The notes beneath the pieces are model-generated. The model worked only from the letters and a program-made list of their open reading frames with translations, made no database searches and was not told the origin of the DNA. The position numbers and the translations under genes were made by a program. Positions 10,588 through 21,423 of a stretch of DNA of 64,000 nucleotides are shown here, piece after piece; the stretch's first letter is position 1, and each line of letters opens with the position of its first letter. The stretch covers positions 11,853,624-11,917,623 of the forward strand of contig CM036242.1 of assembly GCA_020698575.1 (NCBI GenBank). The letters run 5' to 3'. Source of the stretch: Bostrychus sinensis (Eukaryota; Chordata; Actinopteri; Gobiiformes; Eleotridae).

Positions 10588-11110
10588 AGGTCCCATATTA
10601 TGCTTTTTTCAGGCATTCTGAAATAAATTATTACCGTTATTAGCTCAGTAGCTCAGTCCGGCAGTAGTTCAGTCGGTAGAGACGCTTGCCCACTAACCCG
10701 AAGTTCAGACCAGCATTACATACTGTCGTTGTGTCCTTGGGCAAGACACTTCACCCACCTTGCCTGTATGAATGTGTCAGTGTGACTGTGTTTGGTGGTT
10801 GGAATGGGCCGTAGGTGCAAAATGGCAGCCATGCTTCCACCAGTCTGGCCCAGGGCAGCTGTGGCTACAGAAGTAACTCACCACCAAGTGTGACTGAGGA
10901 GTGAATGAATAATGCACCTAAATATAAATCCAATCCATTATTATTGTTATTTCACATTTTATAACTTAAAATAGGGTATATGTATGGAAAACATATTTTA
11001 GACAGCTGTTAACTTTTAATTTACAGAGAGAGCTTGGATTAAGTGCATGTCGCCCCCTGGTGGGATCTGTGGGGAGCATAAAATGGTTATTTGCAACAAA
11101 CAGAGGGTTC
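10588..11110. repeat. Fish-type interspersed repeat, interrupted by a SINE
   Basis: The block begins with the 'aaggtcccatattatgc' word that opens a common fish repeat and resumes after the SINE at about 10952 with 'cacattttataactt'. It continues to 'gtcgccccctggtgg' (about 11048-11063). Its class is not known to me. The interruption by the 10642-10937 SINE, with target-site duplication, shows that it is older. Confidence 0.45.
10642..10937 (+). mobile_element. tRNA-derived SINE (AFC-like)
   Basis: It is a Pol III retroposon. The head contains a recognisable A box (tagttcagtcggtagaga, 10665-10682) and a B-box-like 'agttcagacc' (about 10702). The body holds the fish-SINE motifs 'ttgggcaagacacttcaccc', 'ggtgcaaaatggcagcc' and 'cagggcagctgtggctaca', and the 3' end is 'gaatgaataatgcacc'. 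It is flanked by a near-perfect 14-bp duplication, ttattaccgttatt (10628-10641) and ttattattgttatt (10938-10951). The resemblance to the cichlid AFC SINE is from memory of the motif set. Confidence 0.85.
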
Positions 11111-13513
11111 AAGAGAAAGGTCATCTGGACAAGTTTTGTTTTTTAGAAGATGTTTTCAGGGCTTAGTCATTTCTAGTGAAAACTGCTGTGTTGAGTAGAA
11201 GCTTATATACAGCAGTTCCCTTACAGAGGTAGCGGTCAACAGCATTCGACAGCTGAATGGCTTGGACTGGAGTCCGAGGCAGGGCCGTTACCCACCTGTG
11301 AGCCATTACCATAAGGTGCCTCTGAACTTAATATCCTATTGTTACAGTGAAACTTGGAACAACTAAGTATGGTTTTGTTTCAGCACTTATTTGTAGACCT
11401 GAGGAAGAATAAATCTTAGGCCTCTTCCCCTCTTTTTTCCATGTTTACAAAAATGGCTTCCCTAATCCCCTGTTCTTACCAATCAGCTGTCACCTTCAGG
11501 TGGAGGTGGACTGCACACTGTGGTCCAGTTGAGTTATGTCTCTTATGCTGATATTCTACAGGGCAAAGGTTGTTTGCTTTTCCCAATAAACAGATCACTG
11601 CATTCTTCACTGCACTGAACAGCATATGACCATGTTGCTCTGTTTGTGACAGGGGATTTAGGGTGAACAAGCCTCTGTCAGAGTGTTGCCAGGTTAAAAT
11701 TGTGCTAAAATGTAATCATTATTAAAGATGATTCCTTCTATTGTTTGTTTGTAGCAACGTGATGCTAATAGGTAGTGGGCCTTTATTAATTTTGGTAAAT
11801 TATTATTCATCACTGCTTTTGTCAGTTTCAAGGTATTTCAGAGATTTCAGAGTTATTCAGAGTTGTTCTTTGTTTAATAAAGCGTCCAACAATTATATCT
11901 ACACCTGTATGCTTGAATTATTAAGTTGAGTGAAGGACTTCATTTTTTCAAAGGTTTTTGTGCTTCCAAAACATTTGAGATGAGCTGAACAGAGACACAA
12001 TCGCACTGTTGTTAGCTAACTGTTGATGCATCTATTTGGAGAATTGATCAAGCGGTGGTTAGTGTTTATCTGATGCAAAACTTTCATTCCTTCAGAAAGT
12101 ACTTTGTGCATAGTCAGAGTGAGAACAAGACCGAGAGGGACGTCGGAAACTGAAATGTTGCCAAACGGTGTATTAAAGGAAGAGGTAAACAAGGGAGATA
12201 ATTTTTTGAGTGCCTCTCTGTACAGCATGCAAAATTAGCATCATCTGACCTATTGTTAATATTCCCAGACTAAAAGCCAATTAGCGGTGTCTGCATCACT
12301 GAATAGGTTTGCGTGATGTTCATTTTAGCTGGCAGCAGCAGTATAGTTATGCACTAGTTTGAATCGTTTGTGCTTCAGATGTCTGGATAGTGGAGTGTAT
12401 ACAACTTGCCGCCAGTAATTAGCATAAGAAGAACATTAGCTTTAGATTAATTGAAAACAGTAAGTAACTCTTAGTGACAAATGAACTGAAACTTTAGAGT
12501 CCACCTAAAGATTTTCATCTGTTATTGTATTTAGCAACCAACAATCCATTGTCTTGTTAGTAGGTAAATATATGAGAAAAAAAATGTCTATTTTTATTTT
12601 TTAAAGCCATCCTGCGCTACATTTCAGGTCATGTGCCTCTATAAGCCACATAGGTAACTACATTGGTGCAAAAAGCTTATACTTAAACAAACATCCCAGC
12701 AACAAATGTGTCCATAAAGCTAAATCAGCCACTAACAGTGTTTTTCTTTTTTTTTCTTTTTTTGCTTTGTTTTTGTTTTTTTCGTTACAGGTTATCCACA
12801 TACTGTACTGTATACTTGGAAGAGGACCTAATGTATATAAACTTATTATTGGGCTACCTGTAACTTCTCTTCATATAGAAGCTGATAGCAGACTATAATA
12901 AGTATTTTTTTGATTGGGGTTAGTACAACATAAAGAAAATAAACTAGAACATAACATGGCACACATAAAGCTGACTCACCAGTCAAATAACAATCTAGCA
13001 AATTCGCTATCTGTTTCACGAGCCTCTCAGTCCCTCATCTGTTGTCAACAAACAAAAGTCGGTCCAGGGTTTACTCAAGTCTAGTCTCTTGAGCACTCAC
13101 TCTTGTTTTTTCTCTCCCTTGCCTCCTCCGACAAAGTTTTCTGTCTTTTTGGTGGCTTTAAATGTTTTGGTTATAAATTGCGTTCAAAGAAAAATAAAAA
13201 AATACAGTCACATTTGAGACATGAGACATTATATCTTACTAATAGTGAGATTTTTATTGCCTTTTGAAGTACTGCATGTTCTTGCTAAAGATAGTTTTGG
13301 TTAACCCGGCACAGCAGGATGTTGCATGATTTGTCATTTCACAAACTCACAGAAATCTCTCTGGTTCCTGACAACAGTGGTAATTTTGACAACAATTTTT
13401 AATTTTCATTTCAGTTTAATTTTCATCTAAATTTTAAGGCTAAAATGCTATTTAGTTTTAGTTCAGATTTAGTTATGCAAGTCTTTTTTTTAGTTTTAGT
13501 CTAGTTTAGTAGA
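11111..13513. other. Unassigned A+T-rich sequence
   Basis: No supported gene. T-rich low complexity at about 12740-12783. The short open frames at 11476-11670, 11741-11929 and 12016-12228 are isolated and lack domains. Confidence 0.35.
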
Positions 13514-14756
13514 TTAAGGGCCAGATTTATCAAAGGTTTGCGTGCACGCTAAATGAAAAAGACGTGCTAAAAATGGAGCAAACCCAAGCGCAGCTGAGAT
13601 TTGCGTCTCTCACAGGAGCAAATTCAACGTGGCGCAGATTTTGCTCCTGTGATTCAATGAATATGTAAAACAAGGCGTTCTTGCCGAAACGCGCAAAATT
13701 CAAGGCGGGGGAAATGCAAATGAAGTCGCTTTGCAGTCACTGTTTGATTTATCACGAGTACGGGAGCTAAATCTGCGTGAAAATTTGGCACGTTGGAGAA
13801 GCAGGTGCAAAAGTTTTGCGGAGGTAAGAGTGTAGCTTTTAGTGCACAGATGAGGCGTTGAAAATAAGTTCTAATGCTTTAACAGGGCTCATTTACAAAG
13901 ATACAACAGTAATGTGTTGATTTGAAGTCGAAGGAAACAAAGAAACAGACTTTACCTGCAGCACTTTTTCCTTGATTCTCGCTCGTATTTTCCTGAACTT
14001 CAGCCTTTTACAGCTGCTGTCTCTGGGCTTTCAGTCTGTTTAACATTCTTTGAAATCCTTACGGTGACAGAACAGTCTTTAAACGCTGCGCAAACTCTAC
14101 TCACTGTGTTTATCTCATTGCCTCCCATTGCTCACTGCGGCGCTTGACTGACAGCTGCCCCTACAGAGGCTCAAGGCTGTGTGGATTTGATCGAGCGGAG
14201 GACATCAAAAATGTTTTTTAATTGTTATTTTTATTTGATCACCATCAGCCCGCCATATAGGCTCCTGATACATTTTATATAATTGTTTGAAAGGTTACTG
14301 GCTCTGACAGACAGTGAAAAGGACTTTCCTCTCCCTTCACTGTCTTTCACAGAGGGGAAACGAGGCACGTGACTCTGGTCAGTGCCAAAATCGCATGAGA
14401 CATTTAACAAGGATGGACTACGCAAAGTTAATAAAAGAAAGTAAAATAAAAAAAGTAAAAAAGTAAAAGTAGTAGTAAAAAATAAAATAATTCTCCCTCA
14501 GATACAGTGAACACAGCTCTACTACAGTCAGTCCTGTTATTTGTTGGACTCTCAGATTGTGTTTTGTGTTGCATCTCTGTAGGAAAGATGCAGTCAGAGC
14601 TGGCAAACAGCATTGCTCTCGCTGTCAGTGCGTTTTATGCTCACGCAAAATTCTCATTTACATATCAGATTTGCGGCAGCAGTTACTTGCGCAGTTTCTC
14701 TTCGTATATCACACGCAACACGCCCACAATGAACCTTATAACACCAAAAGCCAGAC
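13514..14756. repeat. Probable TTAA-type DNA transposon remnant with CpG-bearing ends
   Basis: The left edge reads ttaaGGGCCAGATTTATCAAA. This 'gggccagattta' opening with a TTAA site is typical of fish non-autonomous Kolobok/piggyBac-like elements. Both ends are rich in 'gcgcagattttgc', 'gcgtg' and 'acgcaa' words, while the interior is ordinary. The right side (about 14620-14756) has similar words ('cacgcaaaattc', 'gcgcagtttc', 'acacgcaacacgcccac') in the opposite sense, but a clean right TIR was not found and it may be truncated by the next repeat. Confidence 0.4.
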
Positions 14757-14856
14757 TTTGCCCCTGTACCCCACCTAAGGCCCAAAGTTACTGGGATAGG
14801 CTCCAGCACCCGCAACCTCTAACGGGAATAAGCGGAAGATGAATGAATGAATAATT
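14757..14856 (+). repeat. L2/SINE 3'-tail repeat fragment
   Basis: It contains 'gtaccccacctaaggccc', 'actgggataggctccagc' and 'ggaataagcggaagatgaatgaatgaat', the common fish LINE tail ending in GAAT repeats. Related copies lie in reverse at 35416-35580, 41120-42065 and 57625-57810. Assignment to the L2 (Maui-like) tail is from memory. Confidence 0.75.
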
Positions 14857-15069
14857 TACTCCACTAAACTGCTAAACTAGAAACAGAAACATCACCTGAG
14901 ATACCGGTTTTTGTTCAATCAAGGCAGTTCTAATAACATATTTTTTTTGTTTCCTATAAAACAGCATAGAAATCCAAGTATTGTTTTGTTTTTATTGTGG
15001 GCTTCCATGTACATTTTGTGAGCTGATGTTGTGAACTGACTTTTTTCAGCAGTCGTTTTTTTTTTAAGG
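14857..15069. other. Unassigned sequence with T runs
   Basis: Short A+T-rich spacer with poly-T near 14941-14950 and 15053-15066. Confidence 0.4.
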
Positions 15070-15250
15070 GCGAGGTTTCCAAGTATCCGCTATGCCTCGA
15101 ATTAAGCATAATTAGGGAAAATGAGCAGGTGGTTCCTTGCAGGTGGTTTTCCCCACCACCTCCAGGTGTTCATGTGGAAGCCCTCCCAGGTAATTTGGTG
15201 TAGGAGACAGTCTGGACAATTAGGTTCAGCTTTTACTAGTTGGATGCCTG
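15070..15250. other. Candidate conserved non-coding block
   Basis: Non-repetitive in the window. It contains 'tcgaattaagcataattagg', with two TAATT-type homeodomain cores, followed by a balanced-composition stretch. There are no transposon ends and no coding frame with a domain. Conservation is untested. Confidence 0.22.
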
Positions 15251-15889
15251 TCACAGCGTCACTTGGTCCTGCATAATTCCACACCACTGCTGTTCTATAT
15301 TAAAGTGTCTTGCTGCCTTGCTTAGGTGGTTGTTTTCTGCTTTGTGTGAAAAAGTTACATATATGAACATCGCAGTGAAGCAGGGCCACTTCCTTCACAG
15401 CAGCGGTTCGACTTCCAGCTCCACTCACAATATAACAGATACCGATCAAGAAAGCAGATGTTGCCAATATAAAGGTCTTGTCACTGCGCACACAGCCTTG
15501 TACCTAGTTCTTTATACTGTCAAGTTATTAACTGACACCGCACTAATTTATGTCACACAAGGGCCACTGACAGATGCCTTTCATGTGCTTTCAGCGTGAA
15601 GTTGGCTTTAAGTGTATAAAGTGCAGTGAAAACATTATATCAAACTCACACCGTTAGCTGTTAACATTTTGAAACACCCCGTGATACATCATGTATAGCA
15701 TGCCAAGACATGACAGCTGTTCTGAATGTGGCACTATTTTTAAAGGAACAACCTAAAGAAACTGGACAAAATAAACTTCCATTACACCATCAAACTAAAG
15801 GCTCACTAAAACCAGAGTGGTAATATAAACATCATGCATTGCACCTAAGGATGTGTGATGGCACCCAGGACTTGTGAATGTTGCACCAC
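15251..15889. other. Unassigned sequence
   Basis: A 119-codon plus-strand open frame covers 15240-15599. It has no motif, signal peptide or homologue I recognise, and is probably chance. Confidence 0.35.
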
Positions 15890-16440
15890 GGTTGATGCAA
15901 AGGAGATATATTATACAAAATCAACTTTTCTGAGCTTTCTACAGCGTTATAATGTTGTTCCCTCATCAAAAACATACCTGGAGTAGTGTATTGCTTCACT
16001 CACTCATGTTCAAGTAATCCTTCATTCTCAGCAACCCTGAGGGCTCAGGATGATTGGTTGCACAAACCTCCGCCTCTCATGAACCCCTGTCCACTCCAGG
16101 AAGCATGGACCAATCAACAAACCTTCTACATCCAGTCTGCTCTTATTCATTTATCAAAAAAATAAATAAAACAGTGTACAGTTCTGTGTCCACTGATTCC
16201 ACACAGCTATTTTTCATTTTGTAGTAAATTGGCATCAAACATGACATTTAAGAAAGTGAACAGCTTTTTTCCCCTTTAAATTATGTTCAAAAGACACCAA
16301 CACTCTACTGCACTCTGTTGCCTTCACCTGTTTCTTTATGGCACCTTTCTTTATTAAAGGTTGCCAAATATGCAATGCTGTTCTAGAGGCGACCAAGATT
16401 GGTTTAAAAATATGAATATATAAATGTTTAATATAGCCCC
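15890..16440 (+). repeat. Unnamed interspersed repeat, family A, copy 1
   Basis: It shares ordered motifs with the reverse strand of 55270-55850: 'ttttctgagctttctac', 'cctcatcaaaaacatacctg', 'cactccaggaagc', 'cagtgtacagttctg', 'ttttgtagtaaattggcatc', 'cacctgtttctttatggcacc'. It also overlaps 36880-37145 in its 3' part ('gcaatgctgttctagaggcgacc'). No RT, transposase or clear TIR is seen. It is a dispersed element of unknown class, roughly 550 bp. Confidence 0.7.
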
Positions 16441-17089
16441 TTCAATTCTTTATTTTACAACACCAAACCCCAATCTTACAAGGACAAAGTAGACTGCAGA
16501 GAGAGAGGTCACAGGGTAAAACAAAAGTTCCTGGTGTATTTTCTGTTTTATTTTTATATATTCATACAATTCATTTTATTGCTTATAACTACTCTATACA
16601 TAGTTTTCCTTCTTACTAGTGTTTTTAAGTGCGACTGAGCTACTGTGACCAAGTCATTTATGGATCAATAAAGTCTAAGTCTAAGACCTCATTGCTAAAA
16701 CAAGAAGGTTTGATCCCCTGAAGAGCTAAACATCATCCCCTTGCTCCCATGCAAGTGAGTGACAGGCATTTTTACCACACAATCACAGAACAGCTGTAGG
16801 TTATGTATGTTGAAAATGTGTAAGTGCCAAAGTGGCCATTTTGGATATGTGCATGTTCACTACAGAAAATATGAACAGACTGAGCCTAGATTATTTTTTC
16901 CCTTTAAAAAAAAAAGAAAAATCTGTGTTTGTACAGGAGGCCAAAACACAGAAAAAAAAAAAGCTGATGACAAACAACAGTATGGCCTCTAGTATAAACT
17001 TACACAGCTTTAATAGTGATCCAATCTCCCAGTGTTGACTTAAAGATAAATAAAAAATCGAACAAGACCCAACTTAACCCTAGAGCCCC
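16441..17089. other. Unassigned A+T-rich sequence
   Basis: No gene is supported. A runs at 16907-16920 and 16953-16963 account for the lysine-rich short frames. Confidence 0.35.
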
Positions 17090-17695
17090 TGGTGCTGTTT
17101 GACTTTACACCCGACTTGACGAACTGCACCGTTACTGATAACAGAGGCACCCAGGCCCAACCCATCAATATGAGGCCAACGGCTGTTAAAATGCTACACT
17201 TTTACTAGCCCGGATGGGGAAGATTAAGTTTCCGCCATGTTGCCGAGATTATGAACCTTCCACGGCGGTGTAAACATGACAGGGGCAAAAAGACGGTCAC
17301 TGATAGGACTGCAGATGGTGGATGAATGTTGACTGATGCACTTCTCCTCAAACCAATTTCCACTCATCCCCAGCCGCACTGATGATCCTATTGTAATTAA
17401 TTAGTCAGGGCTTTTGTTTTCCGAGCCAGCGACTTGTGTTTTCTTCACTTTTGTTCAATTTGTTTACATCTGACAAGGTAGTAGCAGCTGGCACAAGCAG
17501 CCCGGCTTGTCTCCAGCAGTCTGTTGTGGATCCCCCTGTTGAGAGATAGACTTTTTTATCAGACACCGAGGAGCAGATCAAAGCGATGGGAGCTTCGGGG
17601 CATTGCGCATTCTCTCCAAAAATGTACCTCCGACGTGGAGATAGAGTTGAGGGGAGCAACGTTTAACAACCTTGGTCCCACACACACAGGTATAT
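17090..17695. other. Candidate conserved non-coding / enhancer-like block
   Basis: A long stretch of balanced composition with no internal repeats and no second copy in the window. It holds the palindromic homeodomain-like 'ttgtaattaattagtc' (about 17390-17405), GATA-like words and E-boxes. Short frames on both strands overlap here with no domain. The inference is from composition, single-copy look and motif content only. Confidence 0.3.
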
Positions 17696-17696
17696 G

Positions 17697-17965
17697 CAAC
17701 CCTATGGAAATTACAGATTAACATGGTGTTAAAAGATGAATGTTATGGTGATAGTTAAGCAGAGATATTGGCAGGTTATAGACAGCTTAAGCTACACCTC
17801 CTCACATGAGTCCTTTACTGGGATAGGTATTATTTTGGATTTCCTTTTTATCTTGCTGTCATTTTCACATATGTTGCTTGTCATCAAAAAGACTTTGAAT
17901 AATTTTGTGATGTTTTATGATTTAGAACTGACAAATAAATCAGCCTTATGGTAAATGTTGTGGTC
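17697..17965 (+). repeat. Unnamed interspersed repeat, family C, copy 1
   Basis: It aligns in order with 20866-21240: 'aaccctatggaaat', 'ttatggtgat', 'ttggcaggttata' or 'ttgacaggttatta', 'gtcattttcacatatgttgc', and 'taaatcagc...tggtaaat'. Copy 1 is shorter. It runs directly into the tetranucleotide array. Confidence 0.65.
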
Positions 17966-17992
17966 AATTTTGCATAATTTATTGAAGGGTTT

Positions 17993-18522
17993 GCTTGTGT
18001 GTATGAATGTGTGTATGTATGAGTGTGTGTGTGTTTGTATGTATGTGTGTATGCATGTATGTGTGCATGTATGTATGAGTATATGAATGCATGTATGTAA
18101 GTATGAATGTATGTATGAATGTATGTATGTATGGGTGAATGTGTGTATGTATGTATGGCTGTATGCATAGCTGAATGTATGTGTGTATGCATGTATGAAT
18201 GAATGTATGTATGTATGGGTGAATGTGTGTATGTAAGTATGAATGAATGTATGTATGTGTGTATGTATGTATGCATGTATGGCTGTATGTATAGGTGAAT
18301 GTATGTGTGTATGCATGTATGAATGAATGTATGTATGTATGGGTGAATGTGTGTATGTAAGTATGAATGAATGTATGTATGTGTGTATGTATGTATGTAT
18401 GGGTGAATGTGTGTATGTAAGTAAGTATGAATGAATGTATGTGTGTATGTATGTGTGTATGCATGTATGGCCGTATGTATGGGTGAATGTATGTGTGTAT
18501 GTATGTATGTATGTATGTATGT
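17993..18522. repeat. Long (ATGT)n-type tetranucleotide array
   Basis: About 530 bp of TATG/GTAT units with many GAAT, GTGT and GGGTGA variants. A higher-order pattern repeats: blocks of 'atgtatgtatgggtgaatg' recur at about 18117, 18205, 18327, 18388 and 18470. Long minus-strand frames rich in His, Tyr, Ile and Thr arise only from the repeat. Confidence 0.97.
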
Positions 18523-18962
18523 GCTTTAAAAAGTCTTACTAAAGAATTTTTGCTAGGGATGGCATCCACAACCTCACTATATTAATCTTGTGGCTAAATG
18601 CCCTGTCTACTGACAACAATCGCACCTGTGTCATTGAAAAATATCACCACTTTTTGATTAGAGTGAAAAAATTATTTCACCTTAGAGAATTTGTGCTGAC
18701 AGTGAACAGATTGAACATTGTGCCAGTTTTTGTTTCATGTGGACAGAACCAATAATTGTAGAGGTATTAACTATAAAACATACCAAAACATCTCCATTTT
18801 GAATCCTTAGCAACAAATTCTACCACAGAATTTGACCCTGCCTCCATCTCAGTCTTACAACATAGGCCCCATAGAATGCTATGGCAAACTAAAAACTAAA
18901 ATGATAATACATTTCCTATGTAGGATTTAGCTGAAGCCTTAAGGTATTGCAAATTAAGAACA
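18523..18962. other. Unassigned sequence
   Basis: No gene or recognised repeat between the microsatellite and the hAT element. Confidence 0.4.
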
Positions 18963-18970
18963 AACTAGAT

Positions 18971-20114
18971 CAGGAGTGTCAAACTCAATCAGAGCTGGGG
19001 CCAAAATTAGAAAACCAGTCTTGGTCGTGGGCTGAATAAGAGAATTGTATAAATAATAAAGCCAGCCTACTGTATTTTTGTTCTCAGTTAGGCTACAGTA
19101 GGCTTTTTAACATAGAATAATACTTCCCCACAGAACTACAGGTGTAGATTTGTGGTTTTAACGGGCTTTGTATTTTTGTTTTAAATCAGAACTTGGAACT
19201 CAACAAATAACAACAAATAGGCCACAGACTACTGACTAACACTGGCCAATTATTTATTAAGTATTATTTACTGCCACAGTTACCTAACTCCTCATATAAG
19301 ACAGGTGTTTTCATCAGGTCCACTCTGTTTTATTGTGACAGTGTACTACCAGCAGATAAATATTTAGGTGCATGTCATGCCCCTTATGTAAGCCCAGCAC
19401 AACTTTAAGCTGAGTCAGCTCCTACACACAAACACGTATTATAGGCTTATTTAACATTTATTGAGCAAACTACTGTCCACCTCTCTGTCCTCTGCAGGAC
19501 ACAGTGTGAGCAGGATTATAGCTCTTTCTGGGCAGGTTTAGCTCGCTGTGTGTTAATGAGTGCATTAGAGCACAAGTAGCGACAGAGAGAAAGGAAAAAG
19601 AGCTGACGGAGGGCAGTGCTGTGAATGAACTTAGACAACTCTCTGCTGATAACTTGGTTTTACTGACACAACTTGGTTTTCTGTTTAAAGACGTACGGTT
19701 TGTAAAGGAGATGTTCTTACAATGCTATGCGGTTGGAGCATGGTTTTATTACTGCTACATTAGCTCAACAAACAAAGTGTAGAGTGTTTACAGAGAGTCC
19801 CACCTGTTTAAGAAGCTCCTGCTCACACTGACCCCTCTTTGCCCATTTCTTTTGTGGAAAGTTAAATTTCCTGTTGGAGAATCCTTCACTCTCTCTCTGC
19901 TCCTGCGGCTCGTTAAATGCCGCTCGCTAAAACAGCGGGGGAGGGGCAGTGCCAGCGCCGCTTCTGCAGTGCATTATGGGAGATGTAGTTCAAACAGATT
20001 GAGCACAATATATCGGCGGGCCATTATTAATATAAAATGGAAATGAGCTCGCGGCCAAAAGAAATTATCTTGCGGGCCACATTTGGCCCACGGGCCTTGA
20101 GTTTGACATATGTG
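18971..20114. mobile_element. Non-autonomous hAT element with perfect 8-bp TSD
   Basis: The left end is CAGGAGTGTCAAACTCA and the right end reads in reverse CACATATGTCAAACTCA, a 17-bp imperfect TIR of the common vertebrate hAT type. Subterminal 'gggccaaaatt' and 'gcgggccacatttggccc' also fit. The flanks 18963-18970 and 20115-20122 are identical (aactagat). The 1,144-bp body has no transposase frame, so it is an internally deleted or MITE-like derivative. The only longer frame (19852-20046) has no domain. Confidence 0.93.
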
Positions 20115-20122
20115 AACTAGAT

Positions 20123-20641
20123 GATTTTGGCAGCTGACAACCAAACAACCACATGCAGGATCAGAACCTGGTTAGAAAACATTTTTTAACGTAGCAATTA
20201 GCATCAATACAGTACTTAATTAGCATTTAAAATAAAGGCAACGTAAGATATTTTTTTAAATTTTAATGTTGGACAGGAATTTACAGTGGTAGACTACAAT
20301 AGTTTGCATGCTCAGATTCAATTCATCAATCACCATAAATCCTACTTCTTTAAATTAACTTATACATCTTATTATATTATTTCAAGTACATTATAACAAA
20401 TGTATAAGCAACAACCATTAGTTTCTGCCAGTCTAGCATGTCTAATTTAATATTTTTCTTTGCTTCCTCATAAAAGTTAATGGGAAAGAACGTCACTCTT
20501 GTCTCCAAACTGTGTGCACAACTTATCTGAATGTCTCTCTTAAAAGGGTCTATATTTATGTCTATTAGTCGCTGTTGTATATGCAGAGAGAAGTGATGTG
20601 AAGTTACGTGCATTTTCAAAATTCGCTTCATGTATTTTCAA
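20123..20641. other. Unassigned A+T-rich sequence
   Basis: No gene is supported. The 84-codon minus-strand frame at 20377-20631 has no recognisable motif. Confidence 0.35.
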
Positions 20642-21240
20642 CTAATTCCAACTGTCCTGTGTAGTGTTTTTTTTATGGAAGGAACATTTAGAACAGTCAA
20701 CAGTATGCAATTGTCTATTCTCCTCTGACTTAATATTTGGGGACAGTATCTCTGCTATTTTAGACTCCAAGAAAAAAATAAAAAATATTGAAAATGCCTC
20801 AAACTTATGCTTAGTGAACTGCCAACTAGGCAAACAATGTGCAGCAATCATCTAGTATACGAAACCCTATGGAAATGATTGAATTACATGGCTGTAAAAT
20901 ATGACAAATATATTATGGTGATGGAAAGCATAAATATTGACAGGTTATTATAGAGTGCATAATGTAGATCCCCTCTAAGACACCGCTCCTCAAGTCTGGC
21001 ATATTGCAAACAAACGTCAATGAAGACCATATTGTAAAGGTACTAAAATTAATTTGATTTATTTTTTTGTCATACTGTCATTTTCACATATGTTGCTTGT
21101 CACCAGAAACAGCTAAAATTACTTTATTTTGTGTAATCAGGTTCTTATAATTAACAAAGCTGTCACCAAGCTGCACACATGTGGAAGTCTGACATATAAA
21201 TCAGCTTTCCTGGATTCTGGTAAATTTAGTAGAAATTATT
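20642..21240 (+). repeat. Unnamed interspersed repeat, family C, copy 2
   Basis: It contains the full motif series shared with 17697-17965 from about 20866. The upstream part ('gcaattgtctattctcctctgacttaatatttgggg', 'ttttagactcc') has relatives at about 22765-22820 and 23650-23712. It appears to be a longer copy. The class is unknown. Confidence 0.55.
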
Positions 21241-21423
21241 TTGCTCTTTGTTACGCCTGTTACTGGTGCAGAAAATCATGGGTTTGAGTCACCAAAATAT
21301 CCTGTCATAGTATGTACAGTTTGGATAGATTTGGAAGCTGACACAAGTTTTTTTTATTTTAGCTGTTAACCAAAACATCCAAAACACAGTTATATAATTG
21401 CTGTATTAATTAATTAAAGGCAA

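Noticed and set aside
17884..18569. Minus-strand frames of up to 196 codons rich in His, Tyr, Ile and Thr
   Set aside because: They are translations of the ATGT tetranucleotide array and exist in all three frames.
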